Positions 33,399-42,282 of a stretch of 64,000 nt of DNA are shown one piece after another. A model generated the notes under the pieces. The model saw nothing but the letters and a program-made list of their open reading frames with translations. It made no database searches and was not told where the DNA came from. A program made the position numbers and the translations under genes. Positions within the stretch are counted from its first letter, which is position 1, and every line of letters starts with the position of its first letter. The DNA comes from JBGQBN01 sp041494805 (GTDB lineage Bacteria > Acidobacteriota > Terriglobia > Terriglobales > Acidobacteriaceae). The DNA is taken from contig JBGQBN010000001.1 in the NCBI GenBank assembly GCA_041494805.1, positions 124,001 through 188,000 on the forward strand, in the 5' to 3' direction.

Positions 33399-35885
33399 AT
33401 GGGTGATCTTGCCAAGTCCACGACCCTCGTGAAAGACCCCGTGTGCGGGATGACGGTAAACCCCGCCACTGCTAAACACACTTTGGAGCACGCCGGGAAA
33501 GCCTATTACTTCTGTTGTGGTCACTGCGCGGAGAAATTCAGGGCTAACCCACAGACTTATCTGGCGCCGGCAGCGCCCCCTGCGGGAATGCACGTCGTAA
33601 GCATCATGCCCGCCCCGGTGAGAGCAGCCTCGGCTGTAGAGACGCAGCTTGCTGCGTCTCCGGTCAGAGATAATTATGTCTGCCCCATGTGCCCAGAGGT
33701 GCGGGAAACGAAGCCCGGCCCTTGTCCAAGCTGTGGCATGGCGCTGGAACCTGAGTTGCCCGCAGCGTCCACTCGCGTTGAGTACACCTGTCCGATGCAC
33801 CCCGAAATCGTGCGCTCTGGCCCGGGATCGTGCCCCATCTGCGGTATGGCACTGGAGCCGCGCACGGTAACTGCGACGGAAGAAGACAATCCCGAGCTGC
33901 GTGATATGACGCGCCGCTTCTGGATCAGCTTGCTGCTGACTGCGCCTCTGCTGGCGGTCGCCATGGCCGACATGTTGCCGGGCATGCCCGTCCAGCATGC
34001 ACTTCCCACGGGCTGGCTGCCGTGGATCGAGCTGCTGCTGGCCACTCCCGTTGTTCTGTGGGGTGGCTCACCATTCTTTCAGCGCGGGTGGACGTCCATT
34101 GTCAACCGTTCGACGAATATGTTCACTCTGATCGCCATGGGCACCGGTGTTGCTTACCTGTACAGCCTGGTGGCGATCGTGTTCCCGCAGATTTTCCCGG
34201 CGTCATTCCGAGATATGAGCGGCACTCCTCCTGTGTATTTCGAAGCTGCGGCCGCCATTGTCACCCTCGTGCTCCTGGGGCAGGTGCTCGAACTTCGCGC
34301 CCGCAGCCGCACGGGCGCCGCCATACGTGCCCTGCTTGACCTGAGTCCCAAAACCGCCCGCGTCCTGCGTGAGGGCAAGGAAGAAGACATTCCGCTGGAG
34401 CAGGTGCAGTCCGGCGACCGGCTGCGCGTGCGCCCAGGCGAAAAGATTCCGGTCGACGGTGTAGTGCTGGAAGGCACGAGTTCGATTGATGAGTCCATGA
34501 TTACGGGCGAATCCATGCCCGTGGAAAAACAGGTGGACAGCCGTGTAATCGGCGCCACCGTGAACGGGACGGGATCGTTCGTGATGCGCGCCGAGCACGT
34601 TGGCAGCGAGACGTTGTTGGCGCAGATCGTCCGATTGGTCAGTCAGGCGCAGCGTAGCCGCGCGCCAATTCAGCGGCTTGCCGACCGCGTTGCCGCTTGG
34701 TTCGTTCCGGCTGTGATCGCCATTGCGGTTCTCACTTTCATTGTCTGGAGCTTCCTCGGGCCGGAGCCGCGATTGGCACATGCACTGGTGAACGCCGTGG
34801 CCGTGCTGATCATCGCCTGTCCTTGTGCTTTGGGATTGGCCACGCCGGTGGCGATCATGGTCGGGACCGGTCGAGGCGCCGCCGCCGGCGTTCTCATAAA
34901 GAACGCGGAAGCGCTGGAGATTTTGGAAAAGGTCGACACTCTGGTCGTGGACAAAACCGGCACTCTGACAGAGGGCAAACCGCAGGTGGTGTCGGTGGTC
35001 TCCCTGGGTGTCGATGAATCCGAATTAATTCGCTTGCTGGCGAGCCTGGAGCAGGGAAGCGAACACCCGCTCGGAGCCGCGGTTGTTCGCGCCGCGAAGG
35101 ACCGTGGCCTGGCTCTGGCCGAGGCGCATGACCTCCAGTCCCTAACCGGACGTGGCATCAGCGGCAAGGTGGAGAACAAGCTCGTCGCCGTTGGGAACGA
35201 AAAGCTTCTGCAAGAGCTGGGTGTTTCGACTAGTACGCTCTTGCCGCGGGCAGAGGAACTGCGTCCCAAAGGCCAGACCGTGATCTTTGCCGCCGTGGAT
35301 GGGCGTCCGGCCGGATTGATTGGCGTTGCGGATCCGATCAAACCATCCACTCCGCAAGCGTTGCGCGATCTCGCGGCCGAAGGCGTGCGCATTGTAATGC
35401 TCACGGGCGATAGCCGTGCCACCGCGGAAGCCGTCGCCCGAGACCTGGGTATCGACGATTTTGAAGCGGAAGTACTACCCGACCAGAAATCTGAAATCGT
35501 GCGGCGGCTACAAGGGGAAGGCCATGTCGTCGCGATGGCGGGCGACGGCATCAACGACGCTCCCGCACTGGCTCAGGCCGACGTAGGCATTGCCATGGGC
35601 ACCGGCACCGACGTGGCCATGGAGAGCGGCGGCGTGACTCTAGTGAAGGGTGACCTCGCTGGCATCGTGCGCGCGCGCAGGCTCAGCCGGGCCACCATGC
35701 GCAACATCCGGCAAAATCTGTTCTTCGCGTTCATCTACAACTCGCTGGGCGTGCCGATAGCGGCAGGAGTGCTGTATCCGTTCTTTGGTTTGCTGCTGAG
35801 TCCAATCCTGGCTGCCGCCGCCATGAGCTTCAGTTCCGTATCGGTGATTACCAATTCGCTACGTCTGAGGAAAATGAAGCTCTAA
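33399..35885 (+). CDS. copA: Copper-translocating P1B-type ATPase with YHS and two metal-binding domains
   Basis: 828 aa from ATG at 33399. Order: YHS domain (DPVCGMTVNP, about 12-55), two heavy-metal-binding domains (CPMCPEVRETKPGPCPSCGM and CPMHPEIVRSGPGSCPICGM), six-to-eight membrane helices, CPC motif C474-P-C476, phosphorylation site DKTGT (518-522), SEHPLG and MAGDGINDAPAL. No HMA domain. It exports Cu(I). Between YHS and the first metal domain, residues about 79-88 (AVETQLAASP) are encoded by a perfect palindrome of family B, an in-frame insertion. The longer upstream frame lacks homologous content. Confidence 0.95.
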   Translation: MGDLAKSTTLVKDPVCGMTVNPATAKHTLEHAGKAYYFCCGHCAEKFRANPQTYLAPAAPPAGMHVVSIMPAPVRAASAVETQLAASPVRDNYVCPMCPEVRETKPGPCPSCGMALEPELPAASTRVEYTCPMHPEIVRSGPGSCPICGMALEPRTVTATEEDNPELRDMTRRFWISLLLTAPLLAVAMADMLPGMPVQHALPTGWLPWIELLLATPVVLWGGSPFFQRGWTSIVNRSTNMFTLIAMGTGVAYLYSLVAIVFPQIFPASFRDMSGTPPVYFEAAAAIVTLVLLGQVLELRARSRTGAAIRALLDLSPKTARVLREGKEEDIPLEQVQSGDRLRVRPGEKIPVDGVVLEGTSSIDESMITGESMPVEKQVDSRVIGATVNGTGSFVMRAEHVGSETLLAQIVRLVSQAQRSRAPIQRLADRVAAWFVPAVIAIAVLTFIVWSFLGPEPRLAHALVNAVAVLIIACPCALGLATPVAIMVGTGRGAAAGVLIKNAEALEILEKVDTLVVDKTGTLTEGKPQVVSVVSLGVDESELIRLLASLEQGSEHPLGAAVVRAAKDRGLALAEAHDLQSLTGRGISGKVENKLVAVGNEKLLQELGVSTSTLLPRAEELRPKGQTVIFAAVDGRPAGLIGVADPIKPSTPQALRDLAAEGVRIVMLTGDSRATAEAVARDLGIDDFEAEVLPDQKSEIVRRLQGEGHVVAMAGDGINDAPALAQADVGIAMGTGTDVAMESGGVTLVKGDLAGIVRARRLSRATMRNIRQNLFFAFIYNSLGVPIAAGVLYPFFGLLLSPILAAAAMSFSSVSVITNSLRLRKMKL
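33636..33663 (+). repeat. REP-like palindrome family B, in frame inside copA
   Basis: GAGACGCAGC (33639-33648), TT, GCTGCGTCTC (33651-33660): a perfect 10-bp stem. The same core framed by GTAGAGACG and GTCTCCGG or CGG recurs at 60576 and 60634. Reading frame is kept. Confidence 0.85.
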
Positions 35886-36004
35886 AGGCCCGCTTCGTTC
35901 TTGCTTTTGGGGCGGCGCCCGCACCATGCTGGGAATTGACACCTCGCCCGCTCTGCTCAACAATGAACCCCAGCATCTCATCACAACCACATTGGAGGAA
36001 CCTT

Positions 36005-36817
36005 ATGCCCGACCAGGGCGATGTTCATACCGGGGAGAGTAATGCGGGCAAGTGGATCTTGCTGTTGCTCGCCGTGGTCTACGTCGCCGGGTCGCTCTAC
36101 CTTTTGTTTGACATGCGGGGACGCCTCGACAAGCAGGGCAAGGACCAGGACGCCAGCAAGGCGCAGGTTGCAGAATTAAGTAAACGCATGCAGTCCGCCG
36201 AAGCGGATGACGAGGCGCTGGCCAAGCAGCTCGGCATGACCAAGAAGGAGCTTAACGATCGCGCCGCCGAATTACAGCGTCAACAGAAGGCCGCGGAAGC
36301 ACGCCTGGCGGAAGAGCAGAAACAGCAGATTAGCGCGGTCAGTGGAGAAGTGGCAGGCGTGAAAACCGACGTGGGCGGAGTCAAAACCGATGTCGCTTCC
36401 ACCAAGTCCGAACTGGAAGCTACCAAGGCCAAGCTGGAGAGCGCCATCGGTGACCTGGGCGTCCAGAGCGGCTTGATCGCCAGGACTCGGGATGACCTTG
36501 ACTCCCTTAAACACCGCGGCGACCGTAATTACTACGAGTTCACCTTGCTCAAGGGCGCCAACCCCCAACCGGTTTCCACGATCAGCCTGCAGCTCAAGAA
36601 GTCAGACCAGAAAAAGGGCAAGTTCACCATGAATGTCACCTCCGACGACCGAACCATCGAGAAGAAGGATCGCAACATCAATGAGCCGATCCAGTTCTAT
36701 ACCGGGCGCGACCACATGCTTTACGAGTTGGTGGTCTGGTCGGTGGACAAGAACAAGGCCACCGGCTACCTGAGCACACCGAAAAATGCGCCGGTGCCGG
36801 TGAGCGCGAATCGGTAG
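36005..36817 (+). CDS. Single-pass membrane protein with long coiled coil
   Basis: 270 aa from ATG at 36005 with SD GGAGG. One transmembrane helix (WILLLLAVVYVAGSLYLLF, about 17-35), then a helix of about 120 residues rich in Lys, Glu, Ala and Gln with internal repeats (GVKTDVGGVKTDV), and a C-terminal beta-rich domain from about residue 175. Overall like a periplasm-spanning spacer with a sensor-like end. No family recognised. The DUF421 gene starts 8 bp after the stop, so the two form an operon. Confidence 0.72.
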   Translation: MPDQGDVHTGESNAGKWILLLLAVVYVAGSLYLLFDMRGRLDKQGKDQDASKAQVAELSKRMQSAEADDEALAKQLGMTKKELNDRAAELQRQQKAAEARLAEEQKQQISAVSGEVAGVKTDVGGVKTDVASTKSELEATKAKLESAIGDLGVQSGLIARTRDDLDSLKHRGDRNYYEFTLLKGANPQPVSTISLQLKKSDQKKGKFTMNVTSDDRTIEKKDRNINEPIQFYTGRDHMLYELVVWSVDKNKATGYLSTPKNAPVPVSANR

Positions 36818-36824
36818 CGCCACG

Positions 36825-37349
36825 ATGTATCCCGGCAGCCATGTCCTGATCGGAATCGCTCTGCGGACGGCGGTGATCTACTCTGTCGTCCTGCTAGGCA
36901 TGCGTCTGAGCGGCAAGCGGGAAGTGGGGCAGATGACGCCCTTCGATCTCACTCTACTGCTCCTCATCAGCAACGCCGTGCAGAATGCCATGACCGGCCC
37001 AGACACCTCACTGCTGGGCGGAGTGATCGCGGCTTCGACGCTGCTGTTGCTGAACTACCTGGTGGCGGAGGTTTCCGGCGGCAACCGCCGTTTCCGCAAG
37101 TTCGTCCAGGGGCAGCCCAGCCTGCTGGTTCACGACGGCGAGGTCCTCACAGCGCACATGGCGAAGGAACATGTCAGCATGGACGAACTGCAGCGTGCCC
37201 TGAGGGAACATGGGATCGCCAGCTATCATGACGTGGCGCTGGCCGTGCTGGAAGTGGATGGTTCCATCAGCTGCCTGAAGTATGAGGAGATCACGCCCAC
37301 TACGGGCTCCCACCTCGCGCACAGGAAATTCCTGCAGAAACACCAGTAA
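36825..37349 (+). CDS. DUF421 (YetF-like) membrane protein
   Basis: 174 aa. Three transmembrane helices at the N-terminus with the DUF421 signature GMRLSGKREVGQMTPFDLT, then a cytoplasmic domain (GQPSLLVHDGEVLTAHMAKE, MDELQRALREHG) with the conserved AVLEVDGSISCLK. YetF proteins are membrane proteins of poorly known function, linked to antibiotic tolerance and spore germination in Bacillus. It follows the coiled-coil gene by 8 bp and ends 9 bp before the convergent gene. Confidence 0.9.
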   Translation: MYPGSHVLIGIALRTAVIYSVVLLGMRLSGKREVGQMTPFDLTLLLLISNAVQNAMTGPDTSLLGGVIAASTLLLLNYLVAEVSGGNRRFRKFVQGQPSLLVHDGEVLTAHMAKEHVSMDELQRALREHGIASYHDVALAVLEVDGSISCLKYEEITPTTGSHLAHRKFLQKHQ

Positions 37350-37357
37350 ACCTGGGA

Positions 37358-37957
37358 CTATTTCGTCAGCACCAGCGGAACCGGCTGGTCATAAGGCTGG
37401 ATGATCACCTTCAGCGACTTGCGGTTCGCAAAAGCATCCGGCATCAACGGAAAGCTCACCATGATCGTTCCCTTGGTCGCATCGCCCGGCTCGACCATAG
37501 TCTCACGCTTCAGTAGCTCAAGCGCGTGTTCCTTGAGTGCGGGGAACGCTTGGAGATAGCGCTGAACATCCACTGCCGGAGCTGCCTCATCGCTAAAATT
37601 GCCGCTGCCAGTCTCCAGATCAACCTTGATGTTGCGAACCCAGAACGGTTTCTTGCCATGGTTCTGAAATGAGACGTTGATGGCCACCATGACGGCGTTC
37701 TGGTCGGGGATTTCAATCGAAGCGACGTCATCAATGGAGCCGGTCGCGGGCGAATGCGGCCGTTCCACCAGGCTGACCACAACCGCGATCACCACGATGA
37801 TGGCCAAACCGATCAGGACAATCTTGACCGGAGGGAGGTTCTTCGCCGCCGTGCCATATTCCTCGCCGATGTGGAAGGGGATGGGCGGCTCGGGCGGATT
37901 TGACGGAATTTCTGGCGCGGATGGCGTCGGAGGCGAGGGCGGCTTGTCTTCTGACAT
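37358..37957 (-). CDS. Pro-rich single-pass membrane protein of unknown function
   Basis: 199 aa. Proline-rich cytoplasmic N-terminus, one transmembrane helix (VKIVLIGLAIIVVIAVVVSL, about 44-63), and an extracytoplasmic beta-sandwich-like domain (AVMVAINVSFQNHGKKPFWV) as in DUF2393-type proteins. No catalytic motif. Convergent with the DUF421 gene. Likely a lineage-specific envelope protein. Confidence 0.7.
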   Translation of the reverse strand: MSEDKPPSPPTPSAPEIPSNPPEPPIPFHIGEEYGTAAKNLPPVKIVLIGLAIIVVIAVVVSLVERPHSPATGSIDDVASIEIPDQNAVMVAINVSFQNHGKKPFWVRNIKVDLETGSGNFSDEAAPAVDVQRYLQAFPALKEHALELLKRETMVEPGDATKGTIMVSFPLMPDAFANRKSLKVIIQPYDQPVPLVLTK

Positions 37958-38077
37958 GGCAGCTTTCTTTTGCCGTGATTCTAATCGCTTTGGTAGGAAA
38001 ATGCTTTACGCAAGGAATTCAGGTAATGGTGCAGTTTCAGATTTAGTGGGTTTCTCAGCGTCCTTTGCGTTAACTTG

Positions 38078-38117
38078 GCGCACTCTGCGGTTAAGAGCTT
38101 TTAACCGCAGAGTGCGC
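38078..38117. repeat. Perfect 17-bp inverted repeat downstream of polX
   Basis: GCGCACTCTGCGGTTAA (38078-38094) with TTAACCGCAGAGTGCGC (38101-38117), 6-nt loop. Flanked by weaker outer pairing (CAGCGTCC and GGACCCGCC). It may terminate the polX transcript but lacks a clear U-tract, so it is listed as a repeat. Confidence 0.75.
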
Positions 38118-38225
38118 TGAGGACCCGCCGAGAGCGCAGAGCAACCCCGATCAACCTCCAACGTGTTCCCGGAGACCACCAAATCAAAGTGCACTACGAC
38201 CGGAATTCAGCTGGAGGCTTCTCCA

Positions 38226-39968
38226 TCACCGCCCATGCTTCATAGCCTTACTGAACTTCACCGCCGGCAAGGTGTTGAGCACATCCTCCTTGGTTAGCCA
38301 GGCACGGCGCGCCTGCAGCACGCCATAGCGAATCTTGTCGAGATGCGAAGTATGGTGCGAGTCGGTGTTGATCACGATCTTCACGCCGTGCTGTTTGGCC
38401 AGGCGCAGATGGCGATCGCACAAGTCGAGCCGGTCGGGATAGGAGTTCAGCTCCATGGCAACTTTCCGCTGAGCCGCGGCCTTCAATACCGCGTCCACGT
38501 CGAACTGGTAAGCCTCGCGCCGGAGCAACAACCGTCCGGTGGGATGGCCAATTAGAGAAGTGTTCGCATTCTCTAGGGCCTTGAGCAGGCGCTCCGTCAT
38601 CTCGGATGCGCCCTGGTTGAAGTGGGAGTGCACGCTGGCGATGACGATGTCCATCTGCTCCAACACCGAATCAGACAGGTCGAGCGTGCCGTCGGCCAGG
38701 ATATCCACTTCGACGCCGGCGAAAATTCTGATGCCCCCGATCGCGTCATTGGCGGCGCGAATTCGCTTGACATGCTCCACGGCCCGCTTGTCATCCAACC
38801 CGTTGGCGAAGGCCAGATTCTTGGAATGGTCAGTAATGGCGATATATTTGTAGCCATGCGCCTTGGCCGCCTCGGCCATTTCTTCGATGGTATTGCGGCC
38901 GTCGGTTTCGACGGTGTGCATGTGTACGTCGCCCTGCAAATCGTCTTGTGAGATTAGCGGGGGCAGGGTGTGCTCTGCGGCGGCGTCAATCTCGCCCAGG
39001 TTCTCGCGCAGTTCGGGGGAAATGTAATCCAGCTTGAGCTTGGCGTAGATTTCTTCTTCGGTTTTTGCCGCGACCACCTTCTCGTTGTCCAGGCGCGCCA
39101 GGCTGTATTCACTCAGGGTATAGCCCATCTTCAGCGCGCGCTGGCGCAGGGCCACGTTGTGGGCCTTGGAGCCGGTGAAGTACTGCATCGCAGCGCCAAA
39201 TGAATCGGGAGATAGCAAGCGAACGTCCACCTGCATACCGCCGCGCAGCCGGAAGCTGACCTTGTTTTCACCGCGGGCGATGACCTCCATCAGGCCGGGA
39301 AGCTTGATGATGTGCTCGATCAGTCTCTCGCGCTGCGCGTCATTTACACAGGCCTTCCCAGTCACCAAAATATCGAGGTCCCCCACGGTCTCGCGTCCGC
39401 GGCGCAGCGAGCCGGCGGGAGTGACCTTCTCAACTCCGGGATAGCTGCGCAGATGCTCGATGATCTTCTGCGCTTCGCGTTCCGCCGCATCGAGCAGGAA
39501 GCGTCCAGAGATGCGGCGATAGTCCTCAATGGCCTTGAGCAGTTTCTGTTCCTGCTTCTCGCCCATGCGGGGCAGTTCGCGGATCTTGCCTTCGCGCGCC
39601 AGTTTCGCCACGCCTTCCAGATCGCATACGTGGTAGGCGCTCCAGATCAGCGCAATGGTCTTTGGACCCAGTCCCTGGATTTTCAGCAGGTCGAGCATCG
39701 AGGGATGGTATTTCTTCAGCAAATCGGCGTGCACGGTGAGGCGGCCGTCCTTGAAAATCTCCTGTAGGTTGAGCAGCATGCCTTTGCCGATGCCGGGAAT
39801 TTCCAGCACCTTCTTGGGTTCGCTGATCAGGTCCGCCATCTGCTGCGGCAGGGCTTCGATGGCCTGCGCGGCGTTGCGGTAAGAGCGGATGCGGAATGAG
39901 TCCTGACCGTCGATCTCCAGCAGGTCGGCGGTTTCGTAGAGAATACCGGCGATGGCTTTGTTGTCCAT
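38226..39968 (-). CDS. polX: DNA polymerase X with PHP exonuclease domain
   Basis: 580 aa from ATG at 39968 (MDNKAIAGILYETADLL). N-terminal HhH region (VLEIPGIGKGMLLNLQEI and LKIQGLGPKTIALIW), polymerase palm with the DxD pair GDLDILVTGK and third Asp in QVDVRLLS, and C-terminal PHP domain with DVHMHTVETDG, AITDHSKNL and INTDSHHTSHL. It fills gaps in base-excision repair and trims 3' ends. The longer frame upstream lacks homologous content. Confidence 0.95.
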   Translation of the reverse strand: MDNKAIAGILYETADLLEIDGQDSFRIRSYRNAAQAIEALPQQMADLISEPKKVLEIPGIGKGMLLNLQEIFKDGRLTVHADLLKKYHPSMLDLLKIQGLGPKTIALIWSAYHVCDLEGVAKLAREGKIRELPRMGEKQEQKLLKAIEDYRRISGRFLLDAAEREAQKIIEHLRSYPGVEKVTPAGSLRRGRETVGDLDILVTGKACVNDAQRERLIEHIIKLPGLMEVIARGENKVSFRLRGGMQVDVRLLSPDSFGAAMQYFTGSKAHNVALRQRALKMGYTLSEYSLARLDNEKVVAAKTEEEIYAKLKLDYISPELRENLGEIDAAAEHTLPPLISQDDLQGDVHMHTVETDGRNTIEEMAEAAKAHGYKYIAITDHSKNLAFANGLDDKRAVEHVKRIRAANDAIGGIRIFAGVEVDILADGTLDLSDSVLEQMDIVIASVHSHFNQGASEMTERLLKALENANTSLIGHPTGRLLLRREAYQFDVDAVLKAAAQRKVAMELNSYPDRLDLCDRHLRLAKQHGVKIVINTDSHHTSHLDKIRYGVLQARRAWLTKEDVLNTLPAVKFSKAMKHGR

Positions 39969-40107
39969 GCAGAGGTAAAGAGTAAACAAGTTGGGGCAGG
40001 AGGGAAAGCTTAAGGAGGGCAGAATATTTACGCACAACGGCGAAGGGACAATCTCGCCCCGCCGGGAGCAAAATCAGGCTGGGGAAAACTAGCGATCCGC
40101 TCGGCCT

Positions 40108-40320
40108 TCAGGAAGCCTTGGTGACGTTAGCCGCTTGCGCGCCCTTTTGGCCTTGCGTGATCTTGAATTCTACGGCGTCGCCTTCCTGCAGGCTCTTGTA
40201 GCCTTCCGACGTGATCGCGCTGTAATGCACAAAAACGTCCGGACTGCCATCGTCGCGTCCGATAAATCCATAGCCCTTGGCGTTGTTAAACCACTTTACC
40301 GTACCTTTCAGACGTTCCAC
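40108..40320 (-). CDS. Cold-shock domain protein
   Basis: 70 aa from GTG at 40320, with SD GAGGGGG 5 nt upstream; the longer frame adds 20 residues foreign to the family. RNA-binding motifs RNP1 KGYGFIGRD and RNP2 DVFVHYSAI are present. Single-strand RNA/DNA-binding chaperone. It lies between polX and the Nudix gene, same strand, with an independent RBS. Confidence 0.95.
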   Translation of the reverse strand: MERLKGTVKWFNNAKGYGFIGRDDGSPDVFVHYSAITSEGYKSLQEGDAVEFKITQGQKGAQAANVTKAS

Positions 40321-40431
40321 TTGCGCCCCCTCGGGCACGTACCCTTTCGCTCCGAGGCCGTGCCTTTCAATTTGCAGCAATTGTGCTGCTAGCCGGGAGG
40401 ACTGTCAAGGGAGTAGATGACAGGAAAACCG

Positions 40432-41010
40432 CTATCCACGCGGCCTTCGGCTCTTACCATGGTTACTGAGCCAGAGCACGGAAGAGATGGTTTTGGCATC
40501 TCGAATGCTCCCCTTCATTACCATGCGGGCAGCGGTGGAAAGTGGAACCAGCCGCAGCTGGATCCTCTCATCCTCCTCCGGCTGAGCGATGCCCGGACGC
40601 AGACCGCGCGCCATATAAACCTTCATGGTCTCAGCCACAAAACCGGGGCTGGCGTAGAAATTCAGGATGCGCCGCCAGCGGGTAGCGGTGTAACCGGTTT
40701 CTTCCAGCAGTTCACGCTTGGCTGCTGCCAGTTCGCTTTCCCCCTCGTCAATGCGTCCCGCCGGCAGTTCCCAGAGATACCCTTGGGCGGCGTGGCGGTA
40801 TTGACGCTCCAACAGCACACGGGGTTGGGCGCGGTTTTCCTCGACGGCAAGGATAACCACCGAACCGGAGTGGCGCACAACATCGCGGCGGGCACGCACG
40901 CCTCCAGGCTCAACTACGTGGTCGGTAGTGACCCAGAACACAGGCCCGCGATAGACCTCGCGGGAGGAGAGCACACGCGCTTTGGTATTACGGCGGGATG
41001 ATCTGGCCAT
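40432..41010 (-). CDS. Nudix hydrolase, ADP-ribose pyrophosphatase-like
   Basis: 192 aa from ATG at 41010. Full Nudix box G-x5-E-x7-REUxEExGU in GRIDEGESELAAAKRELLEETGY, split around residue 88-110, preceded by LWELPAG as in ADP-ribose pyrophosphatases. It hydrolyses nucleoside diphosphate derivatives, probably ADP-ribose. A REP-like element lies just upstream. Confidence 0.9.
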   Translation of the reverse strand: MARSSRRNTKARVLSSREVYRGPVFWVTTDHVVEPGGVRARRDVVRHSGSVVILAVEENRAQPRVLLERQYRHAAQGYLWELPAGRIDEGESELAAAKRELLEETGYTATRWRRILNFYASPGFVAETMKVYMARGLRPGIAQPEEDERIQLRLVPLSTAARMVMKGSIRDAKTISSVLWLSNHGKSRRPRG

Positions 41011-41038
41011 AGCAACAATATAAGCCAGCACAACGAAC

Positions 41039-41083
41039 CACGTAGGGACAGCCGCCCCCGGCTGTCCAACCGAGCGCAGCTCG
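41039..41083 (+). repeat. REP-like element family A
   Basis: CACGTAGGGACAGCC, then GGCTGTCC (stem 1), then CGAGC (41071-41075) with GCTCG (41079-41083) (stem 2). It lies between the divergent Nudix and DUF2520 genes. Confidence 0.75.
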
Positions 41084-41139
41084 CCTCTGGGACCGAAAAG
41101 GCTGAACAACACATTTTGCCGCCTGGGGAATCGCCCTGA

Positions 41140-41145
41140 TATGCT
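41140..41145 (+). promoter_or_regulatory. Candidate extended -10 of the DUF2520 gene
   Basis: TATGCT preceded by TGA, ending 6 nt before the ATG at 41152; no SD. Leaderless type. Confidence 0.35.
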
Positions 41146-41151
41146 GCCGCG

Positions 41152-42252
41152 ATGGCCACCAAGCCAAGCATTGCGATCGTAGGCCCCGGCAGGCTGGGCA
41201 GCACGCTGGCAGTAGAACTGAAGCGCGCTGGATACCGCGTCCGCGAAGTGGTTTCGCGCAACACGTCCGCTTCACAACGCAAGGCCCGCCAACTGGCCCG
41301 GCGCACGGGGTCCCGCGCGACCACAGCCAAGAATGCCCGCCTCGATGCTGACGTGGTCTGGTTCTGTGTGCCCGACCGGGAAATCTCCGATGCCGCCCGC
41401 GAACTGGCTGCGGCGACCCAGTGGAAGGGAAAAACCGCATTCCATTCCAGCGGAGCACTGCTCAGCGACGAATTGAATGCGCTACGGCGAGTGGGCGCGG
41501 CGGTGGCATCGGTGCATCCCATGATGACGTTCGTGCGCGGAGCCATTCCATCACTCAAGGACGTGCCGTTCGCCGTAGAGGGGGACGTAGCGGCGGTACG
41601 CGTGGCCCGACGGATCGCCAAAGACCTCGGTGGGAGGGCGTTCACCATCCGCAAGCAGAACAAAGTTGCGTATCACGCCTGGGGGACGTTCGCTTCGCCG
41701 CTCCTGGTGGCAGCACTAGTGACGGCAGAGAAGGTGGCCCGCCAGGCGGGGCTCTCCGCGGCGGAGGCGCGCCGGAACATGCTGCCTATCGTAAGGCAGA
41801 CGGTCGAAAATTATGCGAGGCTCGGTCCGGCGGGAGCTTTCAGTGGGCCTATCGTGCGTGGTGATGTCGCCATCGTGCGCGCGCATCTGCAGATGTTGAA
41901 GAAAGTGCCAGGCGCGAAGGAAGTCTATGCAACACTAGCACGCTTGGCACTGCGACATTTGCCGACTCAAAAGAGGGCCGAACTTGGAAGAGTACTTGGA
42001 TCACGTGCGAGACAGATTCTGGGTGCGGTAGAGGTTGGCGACAAGGTTCGAGTTAAGGAAATCCCTTCTGATTTAAGGGAACAAGAAACACGTGCCATCT
42101 TTCAGCGCTGCCTTGGCAAAGTGTTTTCGATCGCTGGGTTCCAAAAAGGTTTGATCGAGCTCGAAGTTGGAAGGGCCATTGGGAGGTTTCCCGCGGCTCA
42201 CTCCATCTGGGTTGAGCCGGAATTCCTAGAGCGCGTCGACGACGCAAAATAA
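41152..42252 (+). CDS. DUF2520 oxidoreductase-like protein with fused C-terminal SH3-like domain
   Basis: 366 aa; usual DUF2520 proteins are about 290. Residues 1-110: Rossmann fold with VGPGRLGSTLA. Residues about 120-290: helical DUF2520 domain (VHPMMTF, KVAYHAWGTFASPLLVAAL, FSGPIVRGD). From about residue 292 an extra 75 residues (VGDKVRVKEIPSDL to SIWVEPEFLERV) form what looks like a small stand-alone SH3-like protein family. The last 350 bp are visibly poorer in GC than the rest, consistent with a recent fusion. Reaction unknown; related to ketopantoate/pyrroline-carboxylate-type reductases. Confidence 0.82.
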   Translation: MATKPSIAIVGPGRLGSTLAVELKRAGYRVREVVSRNTSASQRKARQLARRTGSRATTAKNARLDADVVWFCVPDREISDAARELAAATQWKGKTAFHSSGALLSDELNALRRVGAAVASVHPMMTFVRGAIPSLKDVPFAVEGDVAAVRVARRIAKDLGGRAFTIRKQNKVAYHAWGTFASPLLVAALVTAEKVARQAGLSAAEARRNMLPIVRQTVENYARLGPAGAFSGPIVRGDVAIVRAHLQMLKKVPGAKEVYATLARLALRHLPTQKRAELGRVLGSRARQILGAVEVGDKVRVKEIPSDLREQETRAIFQRCLGKVFSIAGFQKGLIELEVGRAIGRFPAAHSIWVEPEFLERVDDAK

Positions 42253-42282
42253 TTGGTGAGAGCTGACGACCGACGGCTGCTT

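Noticed and set aside
37677..38194. Two plus/minus open frames over the inverted repeat region after polX
   Set aside because: They mirror the membrane-protein gene or consist of the inverted repeat; no RBS and no protein-like composition.
40321..40380. 20-residue N-terminal extension of the cold-shock protein
   Set aside because: The family starts at the GTG with a strong SD; the extension includes the SD itself.
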